A DNA stretch of 64,000 bases from Corynebacterium jeikeium (GCF_028609885.1 NZ_CP063195.1:1-64000); one strand, 5' to 3'; counted from the first letter of the stretch, positions 20,429 to 28,673 are shown. Translations and numbers: made by a program. Notes: generated by a model from the sequence alone, not told the origin.

Positions 20429-22142
20429 CGTGCTGTCAAGGGGTGAATGCGCCACTTCGACCGGGAGGTAGTTGTGACGCGTTGGACTCCGAAGGATGTT
20501 AAGGATGCTGCTGTTGAGCGCGTGGTGGCAGGCGAGGCAGTTAGCCTGGTCGCGCGTGATGTGGGTGTAGGCCCCGAATCGGTTTACGGTTGGTTGAGGG
20601 TAAGAGGTGTCGAACCTCCAGGCAGGCGTGCGAGTCGTTTGCGTGATCCGTTTGTCCGTGAGGCTGTTGGGTTGGTGCGTGCAGGTATGTCGATCAGTCA
20701 AGCAGCACAGACTGTTGGAATATCGACTGGCTTGCTTCACAGCAGGTTAAAGAAAGCTGGTGTAATCGAAGTGCGGCCTAGACGCGCCCACTTGTCACCT
20801 GATGAACGTGCCCAGGCCGTGGAGCGAGTGCTTGCTGGTGAGAGCTGTCAGACAGTGGCTGATGCTATCGGTGTGCATCCTTCTACCGTGTATGGGTGGA
20901 TAAGGAAGCAGCGGTATGCGAAGTTACGCCGGCAGCGACATCGTCGAACGCCTGATGAGGCGGTGGTGTCTTTGCCAGATACAGGCAAGAAGCTGGGTAA
21001 AGATTCTGTTATGCCAGCACCGATGAAAACTCAAGCCGTTGATGGATTTCCTAGCGGCGTATTCGACAAACACGCCTTAGTAGGGCGTGGTCGCAGGCTT
21101 ACTGTTGAAGACCGTGTTGCTATTGAAGCGGGATGTCGTGTCGGTGATTCGGCACGAGCCATCGCGCAGAAAATAAATAGGCACCACAGTGTCGTCGCTC
21201 GTGAAATCACCCGTAATGGTTGGAAGATCGTCGATGAGGACGGCACAGAGCAGCTGCGGTATAACGCCCACAACGCTGCTGTTTCTACTGCTGGTCGGAT
21301 GGTGCGGCCAAAACTACGCAAGCTCGATGAAAGCCCAACGCTTCGGGGTGTAGTAGTCGATTGCCTTGCCCGCAGGTGGTCACCTGGGCGCATTAGTGCA
21401 TGGCTTGAGCATGCTTTCAGCGATGATGAAAGCATGCGTATTTCCCACGAAGCGATCTACAGTGCCTTATACATTCAAGGCAAAGGCAGCCTGCGAGCCG
21501 AGCTTGAAGAAGTCATGAAGACTAAAGACGTACTTATCCGCGGCGGCTCAACACGCAAGCGTCGTGCCCGAAACGCTGGCGTGTTAACCGGTCGCCCTTG
21601 GATCAAAGGTGCTGAGATCACCCACCGCAGCCCGGAAGCTGATGACAGGGCTATTCCCGGGCACTGGGAGGGCGACCTTGTTATTGGTAAAGGTGGCAAA
21701 AGCGCGCTGATTACCCTAGTAGAGCGCACCAGCCGTTACACCCTGCTTGGACACCTTCCCGATGAGCACAGTTCACACACCGTGGTCGCAACCCTGCAGG
21801 ACATGGTCAAAGACCTCAACACCGAGCAGCTAAAGACCATCACATGGGACCAAGGCGCAGAAATGGCTGTCACAGCACAAGTCCAGATTAAAGACGGCTG
21901 CCAGGTGTTTTTCTGTGAACCGCACTCACCGTGGCAGAGACCAACCAACGAGAACACCAACGGCGAGATCAGGCGCAGGTTCTACAAAAAGGGCACCGAC
22001 TTTGCCACCGTCACACCCGAACATGTCGCGTGGGTGCAAAATGAGCTCAACGAAACACCCCGACAAATCCTCGGCGGCGCAACCCCACGTGAAATACTTA
22101 ACGAACTATTCAAGCGTGGCGCATCCACCGCTTGATTCCGCC
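20429..22142 (+). mobile_element. IS30-family insertion sequence, intact copy 1
   Basis: The element is 1714 bp long. The terminal inverted repeats have a 20-bp core TCAAGGGGTGAATGCGCCAC at 20436-20455 and its near complement at 22116-22135 (18 of 20 matching). Each core starts exactly 7 bp inside its end, so the borders are symmetric. One transposase gene fills the element and its stop codon lies in the right repeat. Confidence 0.88.
20474..22135 (+). CDS. IS30-family transposase (intact)
   Basis: The product is about 553 aa, longer than the usual 320-380 aa. It has three successive helix-turn-helix-like repeats at the N-terminus (about 1-45, 60-95 and 105-140, each with VxxGVxxxxVYGW-like motifs), then the IS30 HTH (SARAIAQKINRHHSVVAREITRNG). 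The DDE catalytic core has Asp in HWEGDLVIG, Asp in WDQGAEM and Glu in NENTNGEIRRRF. I prefer GTG 20474 with GGGAGG upstream; ATG 20447 lies inside the inverted repeat. Confidence 0.9.
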   Translation: MTRWTPKDVKDAAVERVVAGEAVSLVARDVGVGPESVYGWLRVRGVEPPGRRASRLRDPFVREAVGLVRAGMSISQAAQTVGISTGLLHSRLKKAGVIEVRPRRAHLSPDERAQAVERVLAGESCQTVADAIGVHPSTVYGWIRKQRYAKLRRQRHRRTPDEAVVSLPDTGKKLGKDSVMPAPMKTQAVDGFPSGVFDKHALVGRGRRLTVEDRVAIEAGCRVGDSARAIAQKINRHHSVVAREITRNGWKIVDEDGTEQLRYNAHNAAVSTAGRMVRPKLRKLDESPTLRGVVVDCLARRWSPGRISAWLEHAFSDDESMRISHEAIYSALYIQGKGSLRAELEEVMKTKDVLIRGGSTRKRRARNAGVLTGRPWIKGAEITHRSPEADDRAIPGHWEGDLVIGKGGKSALITLVERTSRYTLLGHLPDEHSSHTVVATLQDMVKDLNTEQLKTITWDQGAEMAVTAQVQIKDGCQVFFCEPHSPWQRPTNENTNGEIRRRFYKKGTDFATVTPEHVAWVQNELNETPRQILGGATPREILNELFKRGASTA

Positions 22143-22175
22143 CCCCTGGCTTGAACATATGGCGATGAAAACTAG

Positions 22176-22193
22176 ACTTCAAGTAGTTGAACT
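22176..22193. promoter_or_regulatory. Candidate MntR-type operator and promoter of mntH
   Basis: ACTTCAAGTAGTTGAACT has TTCAA and TTGAA arms in dyad. From memory this has the same arms and spacing as the MntR operator of C. glutamicum; that is not verified here. A -35 TTGAAC at 22151 and a -10 TAGACT at 22173 (16-bp spacer) overlap it. The IS30 end is only 8 bp upstream of the -35. Confidence 0.5.
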
Positions 22194-22211
22194 TTTGGTA
22201 TGGAGATGCCT

Positions 22212-23396
22212 ATGCGTAAGACCTTAATCAGCCTCACCGGCCCCGCCTTCGTTGCTGCAGTGGCTTACGTCGACCCCGGCAACGTAGCCGCCAACATCAG
22301 CGCCGGCTCCCACTACGGCTACCTCCTGGTGTGGGTACTCGTCGTGGCCAACCTCATGGCCATGTTCATCCAGTACCACTCCGCCAAACTGGGCCTAGTC
22401 ACCCACCGCTCCCTGCCGGAAATCATGGGCGAGCGTCTCTCCCGCCGCGCGCGCCTAGGCATGTGGGCCCAGGCCGAGCTCATCGCCGCGGCCACCGACC
22501 TCGCCGAAGTCATCGGCGGCGCCATTGCCCTGCAACTCCTCTTCAACCTCCCCCTGTTCGCGGGCGCGCTCATCATCGGCGCGGTCTCCATCATTCTCCT
22601 CATCTTCCAGAAGAAGAACCAGTGGTTCGAGGGGCTTGTCATCGGCCTGCTCCTGGTCATCTGCATCGGCTTCCTTGCCGGCCTCGCCATCGCCCCGCCC
22701 GACCCCGCCGACGTGGCCGGCGGCCTCATCCCCCGCCTAGAGGGCAAGGACAGCATCCTGCTGGCCGCCTCCATGTTGGGCGCCACCGTCATGCCGCACG
22801 CCATTTACCTACACTCCTCCCTGACCAAGCAGCGCTACCCCGACCTGGAAATCCCCCACGTGCTGGCCGGCACCCGCGCGGACATCGCCGTGGCGCTGTC
22901 CATCGCCGGGCTCGTCAACGTGGGCCTGCTGGTCCTGGCGGGCTCGGCCCTCTACGGCGTGGACGGCACAGAGACCATCTCCGGGGCCCACACGGCGATT
23001 GCCAGCCACCTCGGCCCGCTGGCCGGCGTTCTCTTCGCCATCGGCCTGCTGGCCAGCGGCCTCGCCTCGACGTCAGTGGGCGCCTACGCCGGCTCCGAAA
23101 TCATGGACGGCCTGCTTCACATCAAGGTCCCCCTACTAGTCCGCCGCCTGGTCACGCTCATCCCGGCGCTGGTCATCATCGGCTGCGGGGTCGACCCCAC
23201 TATGGCACTGGTGGTCAGCCAGGCACTTCTTTCCCTGGGCATCCCCTTCGCCATCATCCCGCTTTTCCGCTATGCCGGCTCCCGGGACGTCATGGGTGAG
23301 TTCGCCGCGAAACCCTGGTCTATGGCCGTGGGCTGGACGCTTGCCGCGCTGGTCATCGCACTCAATCTCGCCCTCGTGCTCCTGCCGCTGCTCTAG
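22212..23396 (+). CDS. mntH: NRAMP-family Mn2+/Fe2+:H+ symporter
   Basis: The 394-aa membrane protein has about 11 helices. The metal-site motifs are DPGN (residues 21-24, helix 1) and MPHAIYLHS (helix 6), with Asp, Asn and Met ligands present. This fits manganese import. I chose ATG 22212 (MRKTLISLTGPAF) with GGAGA at 22202-22206; ATG 22200 and 22206 are also in frame. It is the first cargo gene of the composite transposon and shows a MntR-like operator, so Mn-repressed expression is likely. Confidence 0.92.
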   Translation: MRKTLISLTGPAFVAAVAYVDPGNVAANISAGSHYGYLLVWVLVVANLMAMFIQYHSAKLGLVTHRSLPEIMGERLSRRARLGMWAQAELIAAATDLAEVIGGAIALQLLFNLPLFAGALIIGAVSIILLIFQKKNQWFEGLVIGLLLVICIGFLAGLAIAPPDPADVAGGLIPRLEGKDSILLAASMLGATVMPHAIYLHSSLTKQRYPDLEIPHVLAGTRADIAVALSIAGLVNVGLLVLAGSALYGVDGTETISGAHTAIASHLGPLAGVLFAIGLLASGLASTSVGAYAGSEIMDGLLHIKVPLLVRRLVTLIPALVIIGCGVDPTMALVVSQALLSLGIPFAIIPLFRYAGSRDVMGEFAAKPWSMAVGWTLAALVIALNLALVLLPLL

Positions 23397-23416
23397 GCCG
23401 CCTACAATCAGCAGCC

Positions 23417-23806
23417 ATGATTGAAGTAGCAGCCGTCGTCATCCGCAACCCACAAGGCCACGTGCTTACCGTGCGCAAGAAGTCCTCCACCAAGTACCAA
23501 CTGCCCGGCGGCAAGCCCGAGGCGGGCGAGGCGCTTGTCGACGCCGCCCTGCGCGAAGTTGCCGAAGAAGTAGGCCTCACCCTCGACGCCGAGAGCCTCA
23601 ACAAACTCGGCACCTTCGACGCTCCCGCCGCCAACGAACCGGGCGAGGTCGTCGTCGGCACCATCTTCACCTACACCCGCACCGTCACCGCCGACGAACC
23701 CCATGCCGCCGCCGAAATCGGCGACACCGCCTGGGTCAACCCAGCAGCCCCCGACCGCGAGCTTGCACACCTGCTGCGCGACCGCGTCTTCCCCACGCTG
23801 GCCTAG
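23417..23806 (+). CDS. NUDIX hydrolase
   Basis: The 129-aa protein has a complete Nudix box GGKPEAGEALVDAALREVAEEVG (about residues 32-54) with the metal-binding REVAEE. It starts 20 bp after mntH, so cotranscription is likely. The fold is small and of the MutT/ADP-ribose type; the substrate is unknown. It resembles the NUDIX half of the NUDIX-LOG fusion at 54.6 kb (RKK.....QLPGGK, then APAANEPG versus AVAANEAG). Confidence 0.9.
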   Translation: MIEVAAVVIRNPQGHVLTVRKKSSTKYQLPGGKPEAGEALVDAALREVAEEVGLTLDAESLNKLGTFDAPAANEPGEVVVGTIFTYTRTVTADEPHAAAEIGDTAWVNPAAPDRELAHLLRDRVFPTLA

Positions 23807-23832
23807 CGCCAACTGTCAACACTTCGGCGTCA

Positions 23833-23888
23833 TTGACCTCGAAACCATCAAGAGCTACCCTTTTGAACATGTTCACTGAACACGTTCA
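23833..23888 (+). promoter_or_regulatory. Leaderless tetR promoter with two operator palindromes
   Basis: TTGACC (23833-23838), 17 bp, then TACCCT (23856-23861) place the transcription start at or next to the ATG at 23869. The ATG sits inside the perfect palindrome TGAACATGTTCA (23864-23875). A second near-perfect copy TGAACACGTTCA lies at 23877-23888, 13 bp further. This layout predicts self-repression by the TetR protein. Confidence 0.6.
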
Positions 23889-24444
23889 CTCATCGCGCTC
23901 GGCCGCCAAAGCTGGCACCGTCAGCAAGGTCCTAGCCACCGCCTACGAACTCTTCCTCACTCAGGGCTACGCCACCACCAGCATCCGGACTATCGCATCC
24001 GAAGCTGGCGTTAGCGTGGGAACCGTCATGGGAGTCGGCGACAAACAAACGCTGCTCATCCGCACCATTGGCCAACACATTTCAGAACTCCACGATGACA
24101 TCCGGGGACAATCCGATAGCCTTCTCGATGTCCTGAGACCTTTCCTCCAGATGTTTACCGGCCACGAAGAGCTCTCCCGCGCCTTTGGCGCAGCACTCAT
24201 CCAACAAGGCAATCAAGGCGAAGCGCTCACCGCACTCAAAACGCTCCTGACCGATGAAATCACCCTGCGACTCGGCACCAGGCTCAGCAGCGCCGATGCG
24301 GCCGAGTACGCCGACCTGCTGTACAACGTCTACCTCGGCTTACTCATCGGCTGGGCCGCCGGAATCTACGACACCGAGCACCTCACATCCCAAGCCGCCT
24401 CATCGATCGAACGCCTCAACACCGCATTCGGAGTAACCCAATGA
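23869..24444 (+). CDS. TetR-family transcriptional regulator
   Basis: The 191-aa protein has an N-terminal HTH (about residues 20-60: YELFLTQGYATTSIRTIASEAGVSVGTVMGVG) and a helical ligand domain. In the usual signature the HTH ends F/Y-x-H-F-x-x-K; here it reads VMGVGDKQ, which is atypical. The start ATG 23869 is set by the promoter geometry; an upstream TTG in frame is the -35 box. The stop overlaps the DoxX gene by ATGA, so it probably controls that gene and itself. Confidence 0.85.
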   Translation: MFTEHVHSSRSAAKAGTVSKVLATAYELFLTQGYATTSIRTIASEAGVSVGTVMGVGDKQTLLIRTIGQHISELHDDIRGQSDSLLDVLRPFLQMFTGHEELSRAFGAALIQQGNQGEALTALKTLLTDEITLRLGTRLSSADAAEYADLLYNVYLGLLIGWAAGIYDTEHLTSQAASSIERLNTAFGVTQ

Positions 24445-24803
24445 TCCTAGAATCTTCCCCAGCCTGGCCCTCCCTTCTACTAGCAGCCATTCTGCTTGGC
24501 GACGCCGCCCTCTCCCTCAAACCAGTCCCCTTCATCGAAGCCTGCCTCAGCGGCGTCAAACTCCCCAAGGACTGGTGGTGGGCGCTCATTGTCATCAAGT
24601 GCCTCGCCGCCGTAGGACTCATTGCCGGCCTCTGGTTCCCCGGCGTAGGAATCACAGCCATGATTGGAGTCATCGCCTATTTCTGCGCGGCCGCAGCAGC
24701 CCATGTCCGCGCCCACTTCCTCGGTAGCGCATTCTGGATCAACTGCTTAGGCATGCTCGCATTCTCCATCGGAGTACTGATCCTGACGCTCGCACTGAAT
24801 TAA
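24441..24803 (+). CDS. DoxX-like small membrane protein
   Basis: The 120-aa protein has four predicted membrane helices (about 8-25, 46-66, 68-88 and 95-117), matching the DoxX/DUF4281-like four-helix layout. It overlaps tetR by 4 bp. A TetR-DoxX pair is a common arrangement in actinobacteria, often linked to solvent or quinone stress, but the substrate is unknown. Confidence 0.7.
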   Translation: MILESSPAWPSLLLAAILLGDAALSLKPVPFIEACLSGVKLPKDWWWALIVIKCLAAVGLIAGLWFPGVGITAMIGVIAYFCAAAAAHVRAHFLGSAFWINCLGMLAFSIGVLILTLALN

Positions 24804-24856
24804 GACACCAGTCAACCTTTCACGGCTTCCTGAAGGCAGATACATCATTGCACCTC

Positions 24857-24885
24857 TTGAATGATGACTTGATGCTTTCTACCCT
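24857..24885 (+). promoter_or_regulatory. Leaderless promoter of vapB
   Basis: TTGAAT (24857-24862), 17 bp, then TACCCT (24880-24885) lie 6 bp before the ATG at 24892, so the mRNA probably begins at the start codon. The -10 forms part of the short dyad TACC-CTAAA-GGTA, a possible autoregulatory site. Confidence 0.5.
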
Positions 24886-24891
24886 AAAGGT

Positions 24892-25134
24892 ATGCGCACG
24901 ACGATAAACCTCCCGCCGAAACTCCTTGAAGAAACGAAGGTCCAAGCCAAAGCCAACAATGTCACTTTGAGCTCATACGTCGAAGAGGCGGTCCGCGCTG
25001 CCCTCAAGAAGGAAGCCCGCATCAGTACCGAAGACACCCCCGTTAACCTGCCCTCCTTCGATTGCGGCGGACCGGCTCTAGTTGATCTCAGCAACAAAGA
25101 AGCTGTGTGGGCGGTACTCGATGATCATTCCTGA
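24892..25134 (+). CDS. vapB: VapB-like ribbon-helix-helix antitoxin
   Basis: The 80-aa protein begins MRTTINLPPKLLEETKVQAK with the RHH strand-helix-helix (residues 1-45) and ends in an acidic toxin-binding tail. It overlaps the following vapC start by 14 bp, the usual antitoxin-toxin design. The antitoxin is intact while its toxin is cut by an IS30 copy, so it is an orphan here. Confidence 0.85.
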   Translation: MRTTINLPPKLLEETKVQAKANNVTLSSYVEEAVRAALKKEARISTEDTPVNLPSFDCGGPALVDLSNKEAVWAVLDDHS

Positions 25135-25300
25135 TGTCAACATTCTCGTTTATGCCTTCCACTCCGCTGCACCGCAACATAAACCCGCTCAACAATGGCT
25201 AAGTAGTGCTCTAAATCGGCATGAAACAATTGGACTCCTGGATGTTGTGGCAACGGGCGTGCTGTCAAGGGGTGAATGCGCCACTTCGACCGGGAGGTAG
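25121..25300 (+). pseudogene. vapC: VapC PIN-domain toxin truncated by IS30
   Basis: The start MIIPDVNILVYAFHSAAPQH carries the first PIN-domain Asp (PDVN). After 45 native codons the gene runs into the IS at 25258 and ends at 25300 in IS sequence. A normal VapC has about 130 aa with three or four acidic active-site residues, so the toxin is dead. The missing part is not found behind the IS at 28.4 kb. Confidence 0.85.
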
Positions 25301-25302
25301 TT

Positions 25303-26284
25303 GTGACGCGTTGGACTCCGAAGGATGTTAAGGATGCTGCTGTTGAGCGCGTGGTGGCAGGCGAGGCAGTTAGCCTGGTCGCGCGTGATGTGGGTGTAGG
25401 CCCCGAATCGGTTTACGGTTGGTTGAGGGTAAGAGGTGTCGAACCTCCAGGCAGGCGTGCGAGTCGTTTGCGTGATCCGTTTGTCCGTGAGGCTGTTGGG
25501 TTGGTGCGTGCAGGTATGTCGATCAGTCAAGCAGCACAGACTGTTGGAATATCGACTGGCTTGCTTCACAGCAGGTTAAAGAAAGCTGGTGTAATCGAAG
25601 TGCGGCCTAGACGCGCCCACTTGTCACCTGATGAACGTGCCCAGGCCGTGGAGCGAGTGCTTGCTGGTGAGAGCTGTCAGACAGTGGCTGATGCTATCGG
25701 TGTGCATCCTTCTACCGTGTATGGGTGGATAAGGAAGCAGCGGTATGCGAAGTTACGCCGGCAGCGACATCGTCGAACGCCTGATGAGGCGGTGGTGTCT
25801 TTGCCAGATACAGGCAAGAAGCTGGGTAAAGATTCTGTTATGCCAGCACCGATGAAAACTCAAGCCGTTGATGGATTTCCTAGCGGCGTATTCGACAAAC
25901 ACGCCTTAGTAGGGCGTGGTCGCAGGCTTACTGTTGAAGACCGTGTTGCTATTGAAGCGGGATGTCGTGTCGGTGATTCGGCACGAGCCATCGCGCAGAA
26001 AATAAATAGGCACCACAGTGTCGTCGCTCGTGAAATCACCCGTAATGGTTGGAAGATCGTCGATGAGGACGGCACAGAGCAGCTGCGGTATAACGCCCAC
26101 AACGCTGCTGTTTCTACTGCTGGTCGGATGGTGCGGCCAAAACTACGCAAGCTCGATGAAAGCCCAACGCTTCGGGGTGTAGTAGTCGATTGCCTTGCCC
26201 GCAGGTGGTCACCTGGGCGCATTAGTGCATGGCTTGAGCATGCTTTCAGCGATGATGAAAGCATGCGTATTTCCCACGAAGCGA
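25303..26284 (+). pseudogene. IS30 transposase copy 2, N-terminal part
   Basis: It is identical to the first about 327 codons of the intact transposase up to the motif MRISHEA, then runs into the IS256-type element and stops at 26310. It keeps all HTH repeats but none of the DDE residues, so it could in principle act as a DNA-binding fragment. Confidence 0.88.
26276..26284. repeat. Target duplication left of the IS256-type element
   Basis: ACGAAGCGA at 26276-26284 is repeated at 27727-27735. The intact IS30 copy has it once, which proves the insertion and its 9-bp duplication. Confidence 0.95.
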
Positions 26285-27726
26285 GAGGGTGTCAGGAAGT
26301 TTGTGTGTGAGGCTCTGATCTAGAAGGAGTTTCACTGATAATGACTGCTGTGTCACCGAAGAAAGGCCATGACCCGGCAAGGGTCAACGAGATCAGCGAG
26401 AAGCTGATGGAAAATCCTGAGCTCGCTAGCTTGATCAGCGAGCTGTCGACGTCCGCTGATGATGCAAGCGACTTGGTCAAAGGCCTGCTGCAGGCATCGA
26501 TCAACGCTGGTCTGCAGGCGGAAATGGATGCGCATTTGGGCTACGGACATTCCGACCGTAAGGCCAAAGCCCAGGTGGAAGCCGCGCAGGAGAGCAATCA
26601 CCGCAACGGGTCGTACACCAAGACCGTCAATTCTGGCTACGGTGCAGTGGAAGTGACCGTGCCCAGGGATCGTGCCGGCACGTTTACACCGAAGATGGTG
26701 CCCAAGGGCGCACGTCGGCTGACAGAGCTCGACGATATGATCGTCTCGCTGTACGCCGGCGGGATGACAGTGCGCGATATTCAACACCATCTCGCAACCA
26801 CGCTTGGGGTGGATATGAGCCCGGATACGATCAGCACGATTACCGATGCGGTGTTAGACGAGGTCATGATCTGGCAAAACCGCCAGCTCGACGAGTTTTA
26901 CCCGGTGATCTTCCTCGACGCACTCCGCGTCAAAATCCGTGACGGTCACCGCGTGGTCAACAAAGCCTGCTACATGGCTGTTGGCATCGACATCGACGGC
27001 ATCAAGCACATCTTGGGATTGTGGATCGCTGAAAATGAAGGCGCTGCATTCTGGGCATCGGTGTGCGCGGATCTGGCCAACCGGGGTGTCCAAGACGTGT
27101 TCATCGTCTGCTGCGACGGGCTGAAAGGTCTACCGGAAGCCGTGGAGGCAACCTGGCCGAATTCTATGGTGCAGACCTGCATCGTGCACCTAATTCGAGC
27201 TGCGAACCGGTGGGTGTCCTACCAGGACCGCAAATCTGTCTCCCGTGCGCTACGTGAGGTCTACACGGCCGCCAACGAGGACACCGCCCGGGCCAGCCTT
27301 GATGCTTTCGAGGCCAGTGAACTGGGCCGTAAATACCCGCAGTCGGTCAAAGTCTGGCGCGACGCGTGGGAGCGGTTCATACCGTTTCTGCAGTTCCCGC
27401 CGGCCGCACGCCGGGTGCTCTACACCACCAATTCAATCGAGTCGCTCAACGCTGAACTGCGGAAAGCTACCCGTAACCGGGGGCAATTCCCGAACGATAC
27501 TGCGGCGCTGAAAACGCTGTGGCTGATGATCTGCAACATCGAAGACAAGCGCGCCGCCCAGCGAGCGAAGAAAGCGAAACGCGACATCGAATGCAACGGC
27601 TATATTGAAGGAGCGAAAGCCACCGGGTGGAAACAAGCCATCAACCAACTAGCTGTGGCGTACCCCGACCGATTCGCGGACTACTTGTAACCCAAGCCCC
27701 CCGCACACAAAGAATCGGACACTCTC
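26285..27726 (+). mobile_element. IS256-family insertion sequence (1442 bp)
   Basis: It begins GAGGGTGTC and ends GACACTCTC, giving short terminal inverted repeats with one mismatch. A perfect 9-bp duplication ACGAAGCGA flanks it, typical of the IS256 family (8-9 bp). It carries one transposase gene and lies in the IS30 transposase in the same orientation, so it is the youngest insertion of the island. Confidence 0.92.
26341..27690 (+). CDS. IS256-family transposase
   Basis: The 449-aa mutator-type transposase has the DDE residues in FLDALRVKI, VCCDGLKGLPEA and TTNSIESLNAELRK. An upstream AAGGAG precedes the ATG. The gene is full length and has no visible damage, so the element may be active. 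Confidence 0.93.
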   Translation: MTAVSPKKGHDPARVNEISEKLMENPELASLISELSTSADDASDLVKGLLQASINAGLQAEMDAHLGYGHSDRKAKAQVEAAQESNHRNGSYTKTVNSGYGAVEVTVPRDRAGTFTPKMVPKGARRLTELDDMIVSLYAGGMTVRDIQHHLATTLGVDMSPDTISTITDAVLDEVMIWQNRQLDEFYPVIFLDALRVKIRDGHRVVNKACYMAVGIDIDGIKHILGLWIAENEGAAFWASVCADLANRGVQDVFIVCCDGLKGLPEAVEATWPNSMVQTCIVHLIRAANRWVSYQDRKSVSRALREVYTAANEDTARASLDAFEASELGRKYPQSVKVWRDAWERFIPFLQFPPAARRVLYTTNSIESLNAELRKATRNRGQFPNDTAALKTLWLMICNIEDKRAAQRAKKAKRDIECNGYIEGAKATGWKQAINQLAVAYPDRFADYL

Positions 27727-28415
27727 ACGAAGCGATCTACAGTGCCTTATACATTCAAGGCAAAGGCAGCCTGCGAGCCGAGCTTGAAGAAGTCATGAAG
27801 ACTAAAGACGTACTTATCCGCGGCGGCTCAACACGCAAGCGTCGTGCCCGAAACGCTGGCGTGTTAACCGGTCGCCCTTGGATCAAAGGTGCTGAGATCA
27901 CCCACCGCAGCCCGGAAGCTGATGACAGGGCTATTCCCGGGCACTGGGAGGGCGACCTTGTTATTGGTAAAGGTGGCAAAAGCGCGCTGATTACCCTAGT
28001 AGAGCGCACCAGCCGTTACACCCTGCTTGGACACCTTCCCGATGAGCACAGTTCACACACCGTGGTCGCAACCCTGCAGGACATGGTCAAAGACCTCAAC
28101 ACCGAGCAGCTAAAGACCATCACATGGGACCAAGGCGCAGAAATGGCTGTCACAGCACAAGTCCAGATTAAAGACGGCTGCCAGGTGTTTTTCTGTGAAC
28201 CGCACTCACCGTGGCAGAGACCAACCAACGAGAACACCAACGGCGAGATCAGGCGCAGGTTCTACAAAAAGGGCACCGACTTTGCCACCGTCACACCCGA
28301 ACATGTCGCGTGGGTGCAAAATGAGCTCAACGAAACACCCCGACAAATCCTCGGCGGCGCAACCCCACGTGAAATACTTAACGAACTATTCAAGCGTGGC
28401 GCATCCACCGCTTGA
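27727..28415 (+). pseudogene. IS30 transposase copy 2, C-terminal part
   Basis: It is identical to the end of the intact transposase from HEAIYSALYIQGKG to the stop in the right inverted repeat, including the three DDE motifs. It has no start of its own apart from a chance frame running in from the IS256-type end. Confidence 0.85.
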
Positions 28416-28424
28416 TTCCGCCCA

Positions 28425-28673
28425 TCACTCTTGCCTGTTTGGCTTTTCCTTCTTGTTCTCGGCGATGCGTTTACGAAGGAACTTGGCGCGTTCGCTGTCG
28501 CCCAAACCGTGTCGTTCCAACACTTCCAGTACAGCTTCGTCGCCGGTGATTTCTCCTCGGAGGATGCGTCGGACATCCTCTTCGTCTCGGGTTGTCATGG
28601 TGTATCCGGCCATCGTCATGGAGGCCCGGACCGCGGCTACTTTTTGATCTTCGGTGCGGTTGTCGGCGGTCAT
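28425..28673 (-). CDS. VbhA-like small antitoxin-type protein
   Basis: The 82-aa protein has the VbhA-type pattern RASMTMAGYT ... RGEITGDEAVLEVLERHG. In VbhA and related Fic antitoxins the motif is [S/T]xxxE[G/N]; here it is S18-MTM-A22-G23, so the inhibitory Glu is replaced by Ala. ATG 28673 has AGAAGGA upstream; the frame continues to 28718. The TGA stop lies directly at the right border of the composite transposon. Before that insertion the next gene on the minus strand was most probably the 633-aa gene at 18527-20428, not a Fic toxin. Confidence 0.7.
   Translation of the reverse strand: MTADNRTEDQKVAAVRASMTMAGYTMTTRDEEDVRRILRGEITGDEAVLEVLERHGLGDSERAKFLRKRIAENKKEKPNRQE

Larger units (their letters stand above)
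20429..28422. mobile_element. IS30-type composite transposon (7994 bp)
   Basis: Two identical-looking 1714-bp IS30-type copies in direct orientation (20429-22142 and 25258-28422, the latter interrupted) flank mntH, NUDIX, TetR, DoxX, vapB and a truncated vapC. The outer borders carry the same three bases, CAT, at 20426-20428 and 28423-28425, as expected for IS30-family target duplication. The inner borders (CCC after copy 1, GGG before copy 2) do not match each other or CAT, so the outer pair moved as a unit. Taking out the element rejoins two minus-strand genes without a gap. Confidence 0.7.
25258..28422 (+). mobile_element. IS30-family insertion sequence, copy 2, split by an IS256-type element
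   Basis: Without the inserted 1442 bp and its 9-bp duplication the length is 1714 bp, identical to copy 1. Bases agree wherever I compared them. The left part is 25258-26284 and the right part 27727-28422. It is the right arm of the composite transposon. Confidence 0.88.

Noticed and set aside
20429..20740. N-terminal extension of the 633-aa protein into IS30 sequence
   Set aside because: The same about 104 residues appear at the other IS30 copy, so they are IS antisense sequence. The start is at the IS border.
28425..28673. A Fic toxin as partner of the VbhA-like protein
   Set aside because: No Fic motif is found in either flank; after in silico removal of the transposon the next gene is the 633-aa protein, which lacks the motif.
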